64,000 bases of DNA, taken from NCBI GenBank assembly GCA_949358305.1, contig OX442324.1, positions 7,105,601 through 7,169,600 on the forward strand. Reading direction: 5' to 3'. Source of the DNA: Strigamia acuminata (Eukaryota > Arthropoda > Chilopoda > Geophilomorpha > Linotaeniidae). The notes beneath the pieces were generated by a model. The model was not told the DNA's origin. It saw only the letters and a list, made by a program, of their open reading frames with translations, and ran no database searches. Position numbers and translations under genes: made by a program. Positions 54,439-63,211 of this stretch are shown here, piece after piece; position 1 is the first letter of the stretch; each line of letters opens with the position of its first letter.

Positions 54439-57246
54439 TTTATGGACAAACTCAATCTCGAAGGGCTAGTTTTTCCCGTGGGGTCGAAAGAAGTGCTTAC
54501 GTTCGAAAGACGAAATGAAAGTTTGAACATTAATGTATTTGAGTTGCTGCCCACGTCACGGATTGTTCCGATAAAAGTGAATATTCAGACGAACCGCCTT
54601 ACCACTATTAACCTACTGAAGAAAGGAAATCATTACATGTGGATCAAGGATTTCTTACGACTCATGAGCGTCAGCGATGGCAACAAGCGGTATTATTGCA
54701 TGAATTGTATGAACGGGTATTCCAGTGCCAAAGTGCTCGTTAAACATAAACATTACTGCGGAAAAAACACTCCTTCCGCCACTAAATGTCCCAAAGAAGG
54801 AACAATCTGTACGTTCAAGAGTGAGAAAAAAAAATATCCTGTACCGTACGTTTGTTACGCTGATTTTGAGGCATTCTTAGTGCCTGATGTGGTGACCGAA
54901 CCCACTTTACATTCGGACACCATTAATTCTCACGTTCCGTGTGGTTATTCTTTTAAAGTGGTGTGCACGGAGAACGAAGCTTATTCCAGACCGTTACAGC
55001 TGTACAGAGGTCCGGATGCCGTCGATCATTTTTTGCAATCGTTGCGTGCAGAAATTAAAGCCGTGGTTTGTCAATTTTCCCAATTGGAAAGACAATTCGA
55101 TACCAAAATGATGACTCCACTTGAATGGAACGCATTTAGAAATGCAACAACTTGTTTCTTATGCGATGGCGAGTTCTCCAAAGCTGAAGGATGGACTAAA
55201 GTCTTGGATCACAACCATTTCACTGGAAAGTTTCGCGGAGCTGCACACGGCAAATGTAACCTCAACTACCATTGGCGGAGATCTGTGCCGGTAGTTTTCC
55301 ATAATGGGAAAAGGTATGATTTTCATTTGATATTCCCACATTTGACCGTCGAGACAGAAAAAGTGACTGTCATCGCCGAAAACTCGGAATTATACAAATC
55401 TTTCACGCTGAGAATCAATACCAGCGATGATCCAAAAGTGCCCCGTAAAGTTACGTTAAAATTCTTGGATAGTTTCCAATTTCTCGCGAGCAGTTTATCC
55501 AATTTGGCTAAAAATTTAGAGAAGTCGCAGTTTGCTGTATTTCGAAGCGAGTTTAAGGGCGAGGAAATTGATTTTCTTTTGAGGAAAGGATTATACCCGT
55601 ACAAATATATGACTGGTTGGTCAAAATTTCTAGAAGATAAACTTCCGCCGATAGAAGAATTTGAGAACATATCCGCCGACGAATACCAATATGCCCAGTT
55701 AGTTTGGAAAACGTTGGGAATTAAAGACATGGGCGAATATCACGATTTATATCTGAAGACCGACACTCTGTTGTTGGCGGATATATTCGAGCAGTTTAGG
55801 AAAATGTGTTTGAATCACTACAAGCTGGACCCCTGTCATTATATCACGTTTCCGAGTCTGTCTTGGGACGCAGCAATGCTCATCACCAAAGTTAAATTGG
55901 AGCTTCTGTCTGATTCAGATATGTACATGTTTGTCGAACAAGGAATAAGAGGCGGTGTTGCCACAATCAGTCAACGCTATGCCAAAGCTAATAACCCTCT
56001 TCTGGCATCGGGATACAATTGTGAGAAACCAGAGAGTTACATCGTCTATTTGGATGCGAATTCCATGTATTCCTGGGCAATGAGCAAACCGTTACCCGTT
56101 GGCAACTTTGCCTTCGACGATAATTTAGCCGAATGGACGCAAGAAAGGATTTTGAAAATGGGAGAGAACGATACGATGGGATGCATCTTGGAAGTGGATT
56201 TGGGATATCCGCAAGAACTGCACTTGGCCCACAATTGTCTGCCTTTGGCTCCGGAAATGATACGTTCAGCGGACGACACTTGTCCCAGATTAATCCCGCA
56301 TTTGCAAGGTCGTTGTAATTACATTCTACATTACAGAGCTCTGCAATTGTACTTGTCCCTGGGCATGACGTTGATGAAAATAAAAAAAGTGCTGACGTTT
56401 GAGCAAAAACCATGGTTGGCCAAGTATATCGAACTGAATATTGAGAAACGGAAGTCCGCTACCAGTGATTTTGAGCAGGAATTGGCGAAATTAGCTAACA
56501 ATTCGGTCTTTGGAAAAACCTTGCAAGACGTGAGGAAATATAGACAATTTTATCTGGTGAATAATCAGAAAGACTTTGATATACACCTCAACCACGCCGG
56601 TTTCAAAGGATATAAAGCTTTTACTAGTGGTCTGATATTGGTTGAACGTCGAAAGCTGGAATTGACGTTAGACAAACCTATTTACAGCGGTTTAACTATC
56701 CTGGACTTGTCTAAATGCTTGCTATATGACTTTCATTACAACGTCATGAAAAAAAAATTCTCAGACAAGCTGAGATTGCTGATGACGGATACGGATAGTT
56801 TGATGTACGAAATAGAAGCTCCGTCAGTCTACTCGTTCTTCAGAGAAGAAATATCAGAAGTGATGGATCTGTCTAATTACGACCCACCTGATGGCAGAAA
56901 CAGGCGTGTCATAGGATGCTTCAAAGACGAGACTGCCGGCGAGCCGATAGAAGAGTTTGTAGGGCTAAGAGCCAAATGTTACGCATATAACGTGAACGGG
57001 AAAACGAGCATGCGATGTAAAGGCATAAAGAAGGCCGTCGTGGAGCAAGAGCTGGACTTGGAGGCGTACAAGAAGATATTGTTCGGAGAACGGGAGGCCC
57101 ACAGATTGAAATTTGAAACGATCAAGTCAAAACTGCACGTTCTCACAACGGTCGAGGTGGACAAATTGGCATTGTCGGCAAAAGACAAGAAACGTGTCAT
57201 ATTAGAGGATTGTATACACACCAAGGCTTATGGTTATGTGGAGTAA
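54439..57246 (+). pseudogene. polB: Viral DNA polymerase B, catalytic part
   Basis: 935 codons in register with 41388-42593. First comes the rest of the second N-terminal module with finger YYCMNCMNGYSSAKVLVKHK. Then exonuclease Exo I (CYADFEAFL, ~54861) and an endonuclease VII-like insertion (CFLCDGEF to VLDHNHFTGKFRGAAHGKCN, ~55150-55260). Exo II (HNGKRYDFHLI, ~55302) and Exo III (YHDLYLKTDTLLLAD, ~55738) follow. Polymerase motif A is LDANSMYSWAM (~56052), motif B LANNSVFGKT (~56496) and motif C LMTDTDSLMYE (~56782). All are intact, as in Polinton/adintovirus protein-primed family B enzymes that replicate linear DNA from a terminal protein. The first codons as read from inside the LTR are not part of the gene. 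It stops 4 bp before the convergent fibre-like gene. Confidence 0.93.
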
Positions 57247-57250
57247 AATG

Positions 57251-58969
57251 TTAATCATTAAACAAATTAAAGTGAACAAACACTTGATACGTTCCTGGTA
57301 TTTTATCAAATTCTTTTGGTTGTCCTACAATAAAGAGCATTTGTTGAGCTTTTATTTTTACCGGAGGATTGCAAACTTGTTTCCAGAGTAACTTACCTGT
57401 ACCTCTAACGAGGACAATCTCAGCAATCAGAACGGGTACCAAGGGTTCCTCCAAATCCATATAAAAAATTCCTATGTTATTAATGGGAACTTCTGCATGT
57501 ACATCCGTTTTATGCATGCCGCGTGGCATAACTTCTATACTTGTAATTTCCCATCTTCTAAATGTTGAAAAAAATGATGTTTCTATTTCATCAGTGAAAA
57601 AAAGTATTTCTCCTTTCCCGTCAGAATAGTGGGAATCTGCTATGCTGGGTGGATGATAATTTTCAAATTTCACAATATATTTTTCAACTTGTATTGTCTG
57701 TCTGATGTGCTCTATTTCTGCATTCACTTCATGCATTGCTGTAATTTGCACATCATCTTGTAAACTCTGTTCATCCGCATTAATCTGTATTGTCTGTTTG
57801 ATGTGTTCTATTTCTGTAGCCATTTCAATCTTATATGCATCTAGCATCGCTTTAACTCGCTCATCATCCTGTAAACTCTGTTTGATGTGCTCTATTTCTG
57901 CAGTCATTTCTGCCTTATGTGCATCTATGCTCGCTTTAATTTGTTCATCATCCTGTAAACTCTGCTTGATGTATTCTGTTACTGTTTTATGTGCATCTTC
58001 CAATGGTTCAATGTGTTCGCGGAGAATGTACATAATGTTCGAGATGTCCTTTTGATGACCACCTAACAACATTCTGATGTGTTCTATATCTGCTGCCATT
58101 TCAGCCTTATGTGCTTTTAGCATTGCTTTAATTTGCTCATCATCCTGTAAACTCTGTTTGTTGCGCTCTATTTCTGCAATCATTTCAGCCTTATATGCAT
58201 CTAGCATTGCTTTAATTTGCTTATCATCCTGTAAAATCTGTTTGATGTGTTCTATTTTTGCACTCATTTTACCCTTATGTGCATCTAGCATTGCTTTAAT
58301 TTGCTCATCATCTTGTAAACTCTGTTTAATATGTACGATTTCTGCAGCCATTTCGGCCTTATGTGTATCTAGCATTGTTTTAACTCGCTCATCATCCTGC
58401 AAACTCTGTTTGTTGTGCTCTATTTCCGCAACTATTTCAGCCTTATATGTATCTAGCATTGCTTTAACTCGCTCATCATCCTGTAAACTTTGTTTGATCT
58501 GCTCTATTTCTGCAGTCATTTCAGCCTTATGTGCATCTAGCTTTGCTTTAACTCGCTCATCATCCAGTAAACTCTGTTTGATGCGCTCTATTTCTGCAGT
58601 CATTTCATCTTGTAAACTCTGTTTGATGTGTTCTATTTCCACAGCCATTTCTGCCTTATGTGCAACTATGTTCGCTTTAACTCGCTCATCGTGCTGTAAA
58701 CTCTGTTTAATATGGTCATCGACTCGAGATTTCATATCACCCATAAGCGTAGCAGTACCTGCAGCTGCCGGGTCTGGTATTCCGACGTTAAAATCTTTTT
58801 TTAGTTGAGCGATATCGTTTCTGTGGCCGAACACCATTCGCCTAATCTGCTCGTGTTCGTCATGAGTTAAATTACTTCCGTCTCGTTTGGCAATTTTGCG
58901 TGGGGTAAGACCAAATCTGTGCACTAGATTTAAGTGGAAGTCGTCCCTTGCCTTATTAACGCTCCCCAT
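57251..58969 (-). CDS. Fibre-like coiled-coil protein with tandem 28-residue repeats
   Basis: 572 residues from ATG 58969 (MGSVNKARDDFHLN); an upstream in-frame start would lie deep in the protease gene, and this ATG follows GTATTAAAAAA directly. Residues ~1-75 form a basic N-terminal domain (RFGLTPRKIAKRDGS). From ~80 to ~430 there are about ten repeats of 28 residues, such as IKQSLQDDERVKAMLDAHKA followed by EMTAEIEH. One copy is half-length and one has diverged. The last ~140 residues are different, beta-rich, and may form a head (EITSIEVMPRGMHKTDVHAE, LVPVLIAEIVLVRG). No signal peptide or membrane segment. Tail, shaft and head resemble an adenovirus-like fibre in plan, which is inference; I know no homologue. 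The start overlaps the end of the protease gene by 40 bp. Confidence 0.7.
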   Translation of the reverse strand: MGSVNKARDDFHLNLVHRFGLTPRKIAKRDGSNLTHDEHEQIRRMVFGHRNDIAQLKKDFNVGIPDPAAAGTATLMGDMKSRVDDHIKQSLQHDERVKANIVAHKAEMAVEIEHIKQSLQDEMTAEIERIKQSLLDDERVKAKLDAHKAEMTAEIEQIKQSLQDDERVKAMLDTYKAEIVAEIEHNKQSLQDDERVKTMLDTHKAEMAAEIVHIKQSLQDDEQIKAMLDAHKGKMSAKIEHIKQILQDDKQIKAMLDAYKAEMIAEIERNKQSLQDDEQIKAMLKAHKAEMAADIEHIRMLLGGHQKDISNIMYILREHIEPLEDAHKTVTEYIKQSLQDDEQIKASIDAHKAEMTAEIEHIKQSLQDDERVKAMLDAYKIEMATEIEHIKQTIQINADEQSLQDDVQITAMHEVNAEIEHIRQTIQVEKYIVKFENYHPPSIADSHYSDGKGEILFFTDEIETSFFSTFRRWEITSIEVMPRGMHKTDVHAEVPINNIGIFYMDLEEPLVPVLIAEIVLVRGTGKLLWKQVCNPPVKIKAQQMLFIVGQPKEFDKIPGTYQVFVHFNLFND

Positions 58970-59259
58970 TTTTTTAATACGAACAAACACAAATGTCCGC
59001 ACGTGACTTCGTCAAACGATTGATATTGATAAACGTTATATTTTATATTGTCTCCCAGGTAACGGTACAATTCCATAGGAGGTGGAAGATCGCCGAAACT
59101 ATCAAAGTATAATTTGTCTCGCTTATTTTTAGCGTACGCCACCCAATGGCTACCACTTTGCAGATGCTTATTCAAATTAACGATCCCGCATTCGAAGGGT
59201 CTGGCTTTGACGGGCAACGTGTCTCTGGAGAACACTCCTCTGAAGAATGGAATATTCAT
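58930..59259 (-). CDS. Adenain-type cysteine protease
   Basis: Conserved Polinton/adenovirus maturation protease. From the only in-frame ATG (59259, MNIPFFRGVF) it is 109 residues. The frame is open upstream to about 59412 and the family-like segment SLQLGKLARR lies before that ATG, so the true N-terminus is probably longer, by a non-ATG start or a frameshift. Catalytic residues are His in SGSHWVAYAK, Asp in LYFDSFGDLPPP, an oxyanion Gln in YQYQSFDE and Cys in VTCGHLCLFVL. The enzyme would cut capsid precursors at (M/I/L/Q)xGG-type sites. Such sites are visible in the neighbouring protein VI-like and 51-residue products. It overlaps the pVI-like gene upstream and the fibre gene downstream. 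Confidence 0.85.
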   Translation of the reverse strand: MNIPFFRGVFSRDTLPVKARPFECGIVNLNKHLQSGSHWVAYAKNKRDKLYFDSFGDLPPPMELYRYLGDNIKYNVYQYQSFDEVTCGHLCLFVLKKWGALIRQGTTST

Positions 59260-59303
59260 TCGTCTAGCCAATTTGCCCAATTGCAGGGAATCCAGCGGTT
59301 GAA

Positions 59304-59783
59304 TTATTGCCCCATCTTTTCCGCCGCCGACGAGCCGTACGGTTTCAAGTAGAAACCTTTTCCAGTTTTGCGAATCCGTAATTTTTTTTTTAACGGCCGA
59401 CGTAGACCTTTGCCTTCAGTGGCTAAATTGTGGCGCTTGGCTTCATCGACCATTTCCTTATTTGTTTTTGCCGAGTCTACGGCTTTAGCGATGCCTGCTG
59501 CACCCCCAGCCAGTCCACCCAATGCCCCCAATAATGGAAGCAGCAATGGAAAGAATCCACCAGTTTGTCTAACCTGTTTCGTAGGTATGCTTAAAGTCAT
59601 TCCTTTCTTTTTAGAACCGGCCTTTTTGATCTTATTTATCTGTCTATCAGTAAGAGACAAGCCATGATTGCCGTTCAATTGTTTATACTTCAATCTTAAA
59701 TGTAAGGGTATCCTTTTTTTGATGGATTTGGATACCTTTCGTTGCTGATTGGGGGTTAACGCTACCTTATGTATTTTATACAT
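59304..59783 (-). CDS. Protein VI-like minor virion precursor
   Basis: 159 residues, ATG 59783, preceded by TTATAAAAAAATAAGAG. A basic N-terminal part (KVALTPNQQRKVSKSIKKR) leads to RQTGG, a likely protease site. A hydrophobic Gly/Ala-rich segment follows (FFPLLLPLLGALGGLAGG), then a charged helix (IAKAVDSAKTNKEMVDEAKR) and a C-terminal GKGFYLKPYG motif that I recall from Polinton proteins of this class. Cleavage at GG would expose the amphipathic segment, as in maturation of the adenovirus membrane-lytic protein VI. The role is inferred. A run of ten A codons' worth of A residues lies at 59382-59391 inside the gene, near the start of the overlapping protease frame. Confidence 0.75.
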   Translation of the reverse strand: MYKIHKVALTPNQQRKVSKSIKKRIPLHLRLKYKQLNGNHGLSLTDRQINKIKKAGSKKKGMTLSIPTKQVRQTGGFFPLLLPLLGALGGLAGGAAGIAKAVDSAKTNKEMVDEAKRHNLATEGKGLRRPLKKKLRIRKTGKGFYLKPYGSSAAEKMGQ

Positions 59784-59802
59784 CTCTTATTTTTTTATAA
59801 CT

Positions 59803-61125
59803 TTAATATAACACTTCGATTTTGCCTTTGTCCAATTTCATATTCATCAATCTGTCGCCTATTATCAAAGCGTAGGCTTTAGTATTGGCCGGGACTGCCG
59901 TTTCAAATTTCATTTTTATTTGCACGTCAATTATGCCGGTTTTCAGCCTCTCGCTCTGTTTTGAGCAATCGATCACAATCAACGGGTACAGTTTCGCATA
60001 ATCCCACGCATTGAACATTATATCGGATTCGCCGTAATAATCTTTCCTAAATTGGATGCATGATTCCAGAAACCTACTGAAATTACTATTTTCAAAGTTC
60101 TCATTCGAGTCTAAATAGGGGTACCGCTCGGAGTTCAGGAACGCATGAACTTCGTTGACTTTAACGGTGTCGAATATCGCCGTATTTTTGGTTTGGTCGT
60201 TTCTTTTATCGGTCTGAAATCCGACGATGATGTACCGTGGTTTTTCAGAAGTGCTGGTGGTTACCACTCGCCAGGCATGCTCCGTGGTTTGGGGCAAGTC
60301 CGACATTTCGAACGACCAATGGCGAAACGCTAAGGGAATATTCACGCCTCTATCCATGGCTGCGAGCAGGCGACTCTTTTGCACGTCGGATGGAATCACG
60401 TGCGGCATTAACCAATACAATTGTTGGAGAACTATTTTACCTTCGGGTATGGCTACCTGGGCTCCAGCCACAGTTTTATTTGCGGCTTTAAAAATGGCAT
60501 CATCGTTGTGCGTTCTCATCAAAGTTAAAACTTGTTTGGCTCCGTAAATGACTTTGTTATAGTCTTCAAAAAATCCCATCAGATGGGTCAGTGGCACTAA
60601 CAACGAAAAGGTGCCGTGCTTTTTAGGCAGCAAGTTGTATAACCTGCGCCGTTCCTCAAATCCGGGATTGTCGAGATCCACTGATTTGCCGGACTTGTGG
60701 TCGGGTAACCAGCCCATATTTTCAATTGCGTTTTGGTGATTGTGATACGTCAAAGCGCCTTTCATAGTGGTGGCATAGCCCGGGTAATTAATTTCGTCGA
60801 TTAGTTTATCTCCGATGTGATATTTCAGGTTGCTGAAGAGAAAAGGCATGAAATTATTCACTAGCGTTGCCGCATCATCGGTGTCTTTTCCCTCCGACGC
60901 ATATTCCGTTCCATCATTCTTTGTCAACTGCCCCGTTACGCATACGTAACTTTTATGGGGATGTGTCCAGATATCTTCGTTCTGTATGATTAGGCAAATT
61001 TCAGAGTTCACATTATTCAAATTTGTCCCAATAATCGGGTGATACTCGTGGTATCTGTACGCATTTACGGATTCGTCGATGACGAACGGTTGTTCGACGT
61101 CTAAATAATTTTCAGCGACTTGCAT
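59803..61125 (-). CDS. Major capsid protein candidate (double jelly-roll)
   Basis: 440 residues from ATG 61125 (MQVAENYLDVEQPFV), 19 bp upstream of the protein VI-like gene. The sequence is rich in beta-strand pattern without membrane segments. Motifs I associate with double-jelly-roll capsid proteins of arthropod Polinton-like elements are FMPFLFSNLKYHIGDKLID, INYPGYATTMKGALTYH, FSLLVPLTHLMGFFEDY and YWLMPHVIPSD. It is shorter than many Polinton hexons. It would build the icosahedral shell. AATTAAAAAATAG stands just before the ATG. Position among protease, penton and ATPase genes supports the call; fold confirmation needs a structure model. Confidence 0.8.
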   Translation of the reverse strand: MQVAENYLDVEQPFVIDESVNAYRYHEYHPIIGTNLNNVNSEICLIIQNEDIWTHPHKSYVCVTGQLTKNDGTEYASEGKDTDDAATLVNNFMPFLFSNLKYHIGDKLIDEINYPGYATTMKGALTYHNHQNAIENMGWLPDHKSGKSVDLDNPGFEERRRLYNLLPKKHGTFSLLVPLTHLMGFFEDYNKVIYGAKQVLTLMRTHNDDAIFKAANKTVAGAQVAIPEGKIVLQQLYWLMPHVIPSDVQKSRLLAAMDRGVNIPLAFRHWSFEMSDLPQTTEHAWRVVTTSTSEKPRYIIVGFQTDKRNDQTKNTAIFDTVKVNEVHAFLNSERYPYLDSNENFENSNFSRFLESCIQFRKDYYGESDIMFNAWDYAKLYPLIVIDCSKQSERLKTGIIDVQIKMKFETAVPANTKAYALIIGDRLMNMKLDKGKIEVLY

Positions 61126-61167
61126 AGTTGCTATTTTTTAATTACGTAATATATATATATATTTTTT

Positions 61168-61323
61168 TTAAAAAGAGTTTATGTAATCTCGGTTATCAGG
61201 ACGAAGCGAAGCTACTTTCATTTCCACATTGCCACCGCCTCTCATAGCCTGTTCTATTGTAGGGTTCTCTTTCGTGACGACATAATGCGTCGTAATATTT
61301 TTTTTCTTAAATATAATCGGCAT
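61168..61323 (-). CDS. 51-residue virion peptide precursor candidate
   Basis: A short frame filling the gap between the capsid and penton genes, ATG 61323 to TAA 61168. It starts MPIIFKKKNITTHYVV. In the middle is QAMRGGGNVEMK, where MRGG fits the adenain recognition pattern (M/I/L)xGG followed by any residue. It is preceded by TTTAAAAAAATAAG like its neighbours and spaced 9 bp from the penton stop. It may be a small cleaved capsid or core peptide, comparable in plan to adenovirus pX/mu, but no homologue is recognised. Confidence 0.6.
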   Translation of the reverse strand: MPIIFKKKNITTHYVVTKENPTIEQAMRGGGNVEMKVASLRPDNRDYINSF

Positions 61324-61332
61324 CTTATTTTT

Positions 61333-62064
61333 TTAAACTGACGTTTTTCTTTTCAAATGGAACCGCGCGGTAAAAACTTCCCCTCTGAGATCGATGGGTT
61401 TACTATCTTGATCGGTCAACCATATCCTGACTTCGTGAATTTTGGATTGATTTTTTACCGGCAAGTATAGTATGTTATTCGGCATTTCGACTATTTTGAA
61501 ACCGGCCGGAACGTTCGGAAAAAATGCGTAAATAATCGGAGATGCTTCACCGTTCAAGTACGAATCGGTAATTAAATCGCAGTGCACTAGTATGGTGTTT
61601 ATGTGGAAAATGTTAACAGGATTGACCGACTCGCTGGTTCCAGCCGTATATTCGCGCTTTTCAAATCCAAATAAATGAGCCATGTTATTCTCGTGCGTGA
61701 AATCTACGGCATATTCCATTTGACTTATCGTCAACGTTGTGGATAAAGTGTTAATATTCTCTTTTATGTCGATGAACGGTAGGTCACTGTTTTGGTCCCA
61801 ATGTCCACTCGCTTTCATCTCGGTATGTAATCGAGCGATAATGTCGACAAGTTCATAACTACAGGGTGGGAAAGTAATGATTAGTGATGTTTTTGTTTTA
61901 TCGATCGAATACACGAATACGTTGTTTTCCTCGGTGATATTTGGCATTGAATTAAAAGTCTCCAGACTCACTAATCCCAATTCAAATTCATCCTCGCCCA
62001 GTAATAAAGGCGACGAGAATGTGGTGAGAAAATCGGTCTTTGTGCTACTCAATACAATAGACAT
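61333..62064 (-). CDS. Penton-like minor capsid protein (single jelly-roll)
   Basis: 243 residues from ATG 62064 (MSIVLSSTKTDFLTTF). An in-frame ATG 14 codons upstream would overlap the preceding gene, whereas this one follows AATTAAAAAAAACAAC and leaves a 10-bp gap. Beta-rich throughout. The N-terminal region has LGEDEFELGLVSLETFNSMP. The C-terminal pattern EVRIWLTDQDSKPIDLRGEV, then FTARFHLKRK, is the hallmark I know from Polinton penton proteins. It would form the pentameric vertices and is the natural partner of the fibre-like protein. Confidence 0.82.
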   Translation of the reverse strand: MSIVLSSTKTDFLTTFSSPLLLGEDEFELGLVSLETFNSMPNITEENNVFVYSIDKTKTSLIITFPPCSYELVDIIARLHTEMKASGHWDQNSDLPFIDIKENINTLSTTLTISQMEYAVDFTHENNMAHLFGFEKREYTAGTSESVNPVNIFHINTILVHCDLITDSYLNGEASPIIYAFFPNVPAGFKIVEMPNNILYLPVKNQSKIHEVRIWLTDQDSKPIDLRGEVFTARFHLKRKTSV

Positions 62065-62074
62065 GTTGTTTTTT

Positions 62075-63211
62075 TTAATTCGCGAGAATTTTCTTACGCA
62101 TGTTTTCAAACTTGGTTTTATCGAGGATTCTTTCCTCTTTTAGTTCCATAAGTATTTCTACAATTTCGTTGTCGTGAGACTGGTTTCCAGCATCCCGTGA
62201 TGCATGCAACAATCGCAGCCTGTCTATTAATTCGTCCGGGTTATTGTAATACTTGTAGTCTACGGAGTTGTGCGGCCGAAACGTTTTCGTGACACCTTTG
62301 CCCGATTGTAGATATTGTGCTTGATATTGTTTGTAGTGTTGCCAAATTGGTTTAATCACTTTCAGATACTTCTCTCCTTTAGAAGATTTTGGCCTATTAG
62401 TTGCTGGATCATGACGACTAAATAATGCTTTAGTTTTGATTAGAATGTCGGCATAATTATTTAATGCCTTCTGATTCTGATATGGATCCAATGCTGGAAT
62501 TTTGTTCAAGAGGAAATCCTTTAATTCTTTATCGAATCTATATGTTTTATTTCTTACAGAAATATGACCCTGGATAAATGTAACTTCTTCGACTCCTATT
62601 TTAAATTTTAAGTCTTTAGTATCAAATCTGATTCCAAACACACGGTCTATATTACCCGCATTTGCAGAATAATAACTTATAAAAGATTGCAGATATGTGT
62701 CTTCCTGATCTGTTTCTCTCTTTTTCCATTCGAGACTTCTACGTACTTCCGTGCGATATTTATCAGAAACATCATCAGCATCAGCATCGTCACCAAGATT
62801 TGCTTCTTCTTCTTCCACACTTCGAAGTGATGTATTGTTCGCTTCATCGTGATCAACTAAACTTTGAGGAGTTCCACGATGACTAGAGGACAAGCTTTGG
62901 CGTAAGAACTGTCCTTTAATGGATGCATTTTCCCAATTTCTGACGGGTGTCTCTATATCCATTTTTGACATTGTCTTCTTAGGCTCGCTTTTAACGGTAG
63001 TGGAAGGTGACGGATTGAAAGACATGGGTTGGGGTGGAGATAGTTGCTGCTGCTGCTGCGGCAGGCTATGCAATGCGGCAGTTACAGGTTTGAAGAATGC
63101 ACCGAGCGCTTCATCTTCGGATCCTCTGTTTAACTTATCTTGCAGAAACTTTTTTTTCAAGCTCTGTTTTAATTTCTCGTAATTTCCACGCTGCTGTTTA
63201 TTCATGTTCAT
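62075..63211 (-). CDS. DUF8207-like Polinton-associated protein
   Basis: 378 residues from ATG 63211 (MNMNKQQRGNYEKLKQSLKK). The N-terminal half is basic then low-complexity, with a Gln run and acidic Ser/Asp-rich tracts (EEEEANLGDDADADDVSD). The C-terminal half is ordered: RNKTYRFDKELKDFLLNKI, then KSSKGEKYLKVIKPIWQHY, and finally NNPDELIDRLRLLHASRDAG with NEIVEILMELKEERI. That last pattern I recall from a domain of unknown function (DUF8207) that recurs in arthropod Polinton-like proteins. Function unknown; the position beside the ATPase and capsid genes suggests a virion or packaging role. It overlaps the ATPase end by 14 bp. Confidence 0.7.
   Translation of the reverse strand: MNMNKQQRGNYEKLKQSLKKKFLQDKLNRGSEDEALGAFFKPVTAALHSLPQQQQQLSPPQPMSFNPSPSTTVKSEPKKTMSKMDIETPVRNWENASIKGQFLRQSLSSSHRGTPQSLVDHDEANNTSLRSVEEEEANLGDDADADDVSDKYRTEVRRSLEWKKRETDQEDTYLQSFISYYSANAGNIDRVFGIRFDTKDLKFKIGVEEVTFIQGHISVRNKTYRFDKELKDFLLNKIPALDPYQNQKALNNYADILIKTKALFSRHDPATNRPKSSKGEKYLKVIKPIWQHYKQYQAQYLQSGKGVTKTFRPHNSVDYKYYNNPDELIDRLRLLHASRDAGNQSHDNEIVEILMELKEERILDKTKFENMRKKILAN

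Noticed and set aside
58077-58808. 243-codon plus-strand frame with repeated CSSSCKLCLMCSIS
   Set aside because: Antisense shadow of the 84-bp repeats encoding the coiled-coil shaft.
62065-62109. Longer penton start at 62109
   Set aside because: It would overlap the upstream gene, while the ATG at 62064 has the shared A-tract motif and a normal gap.
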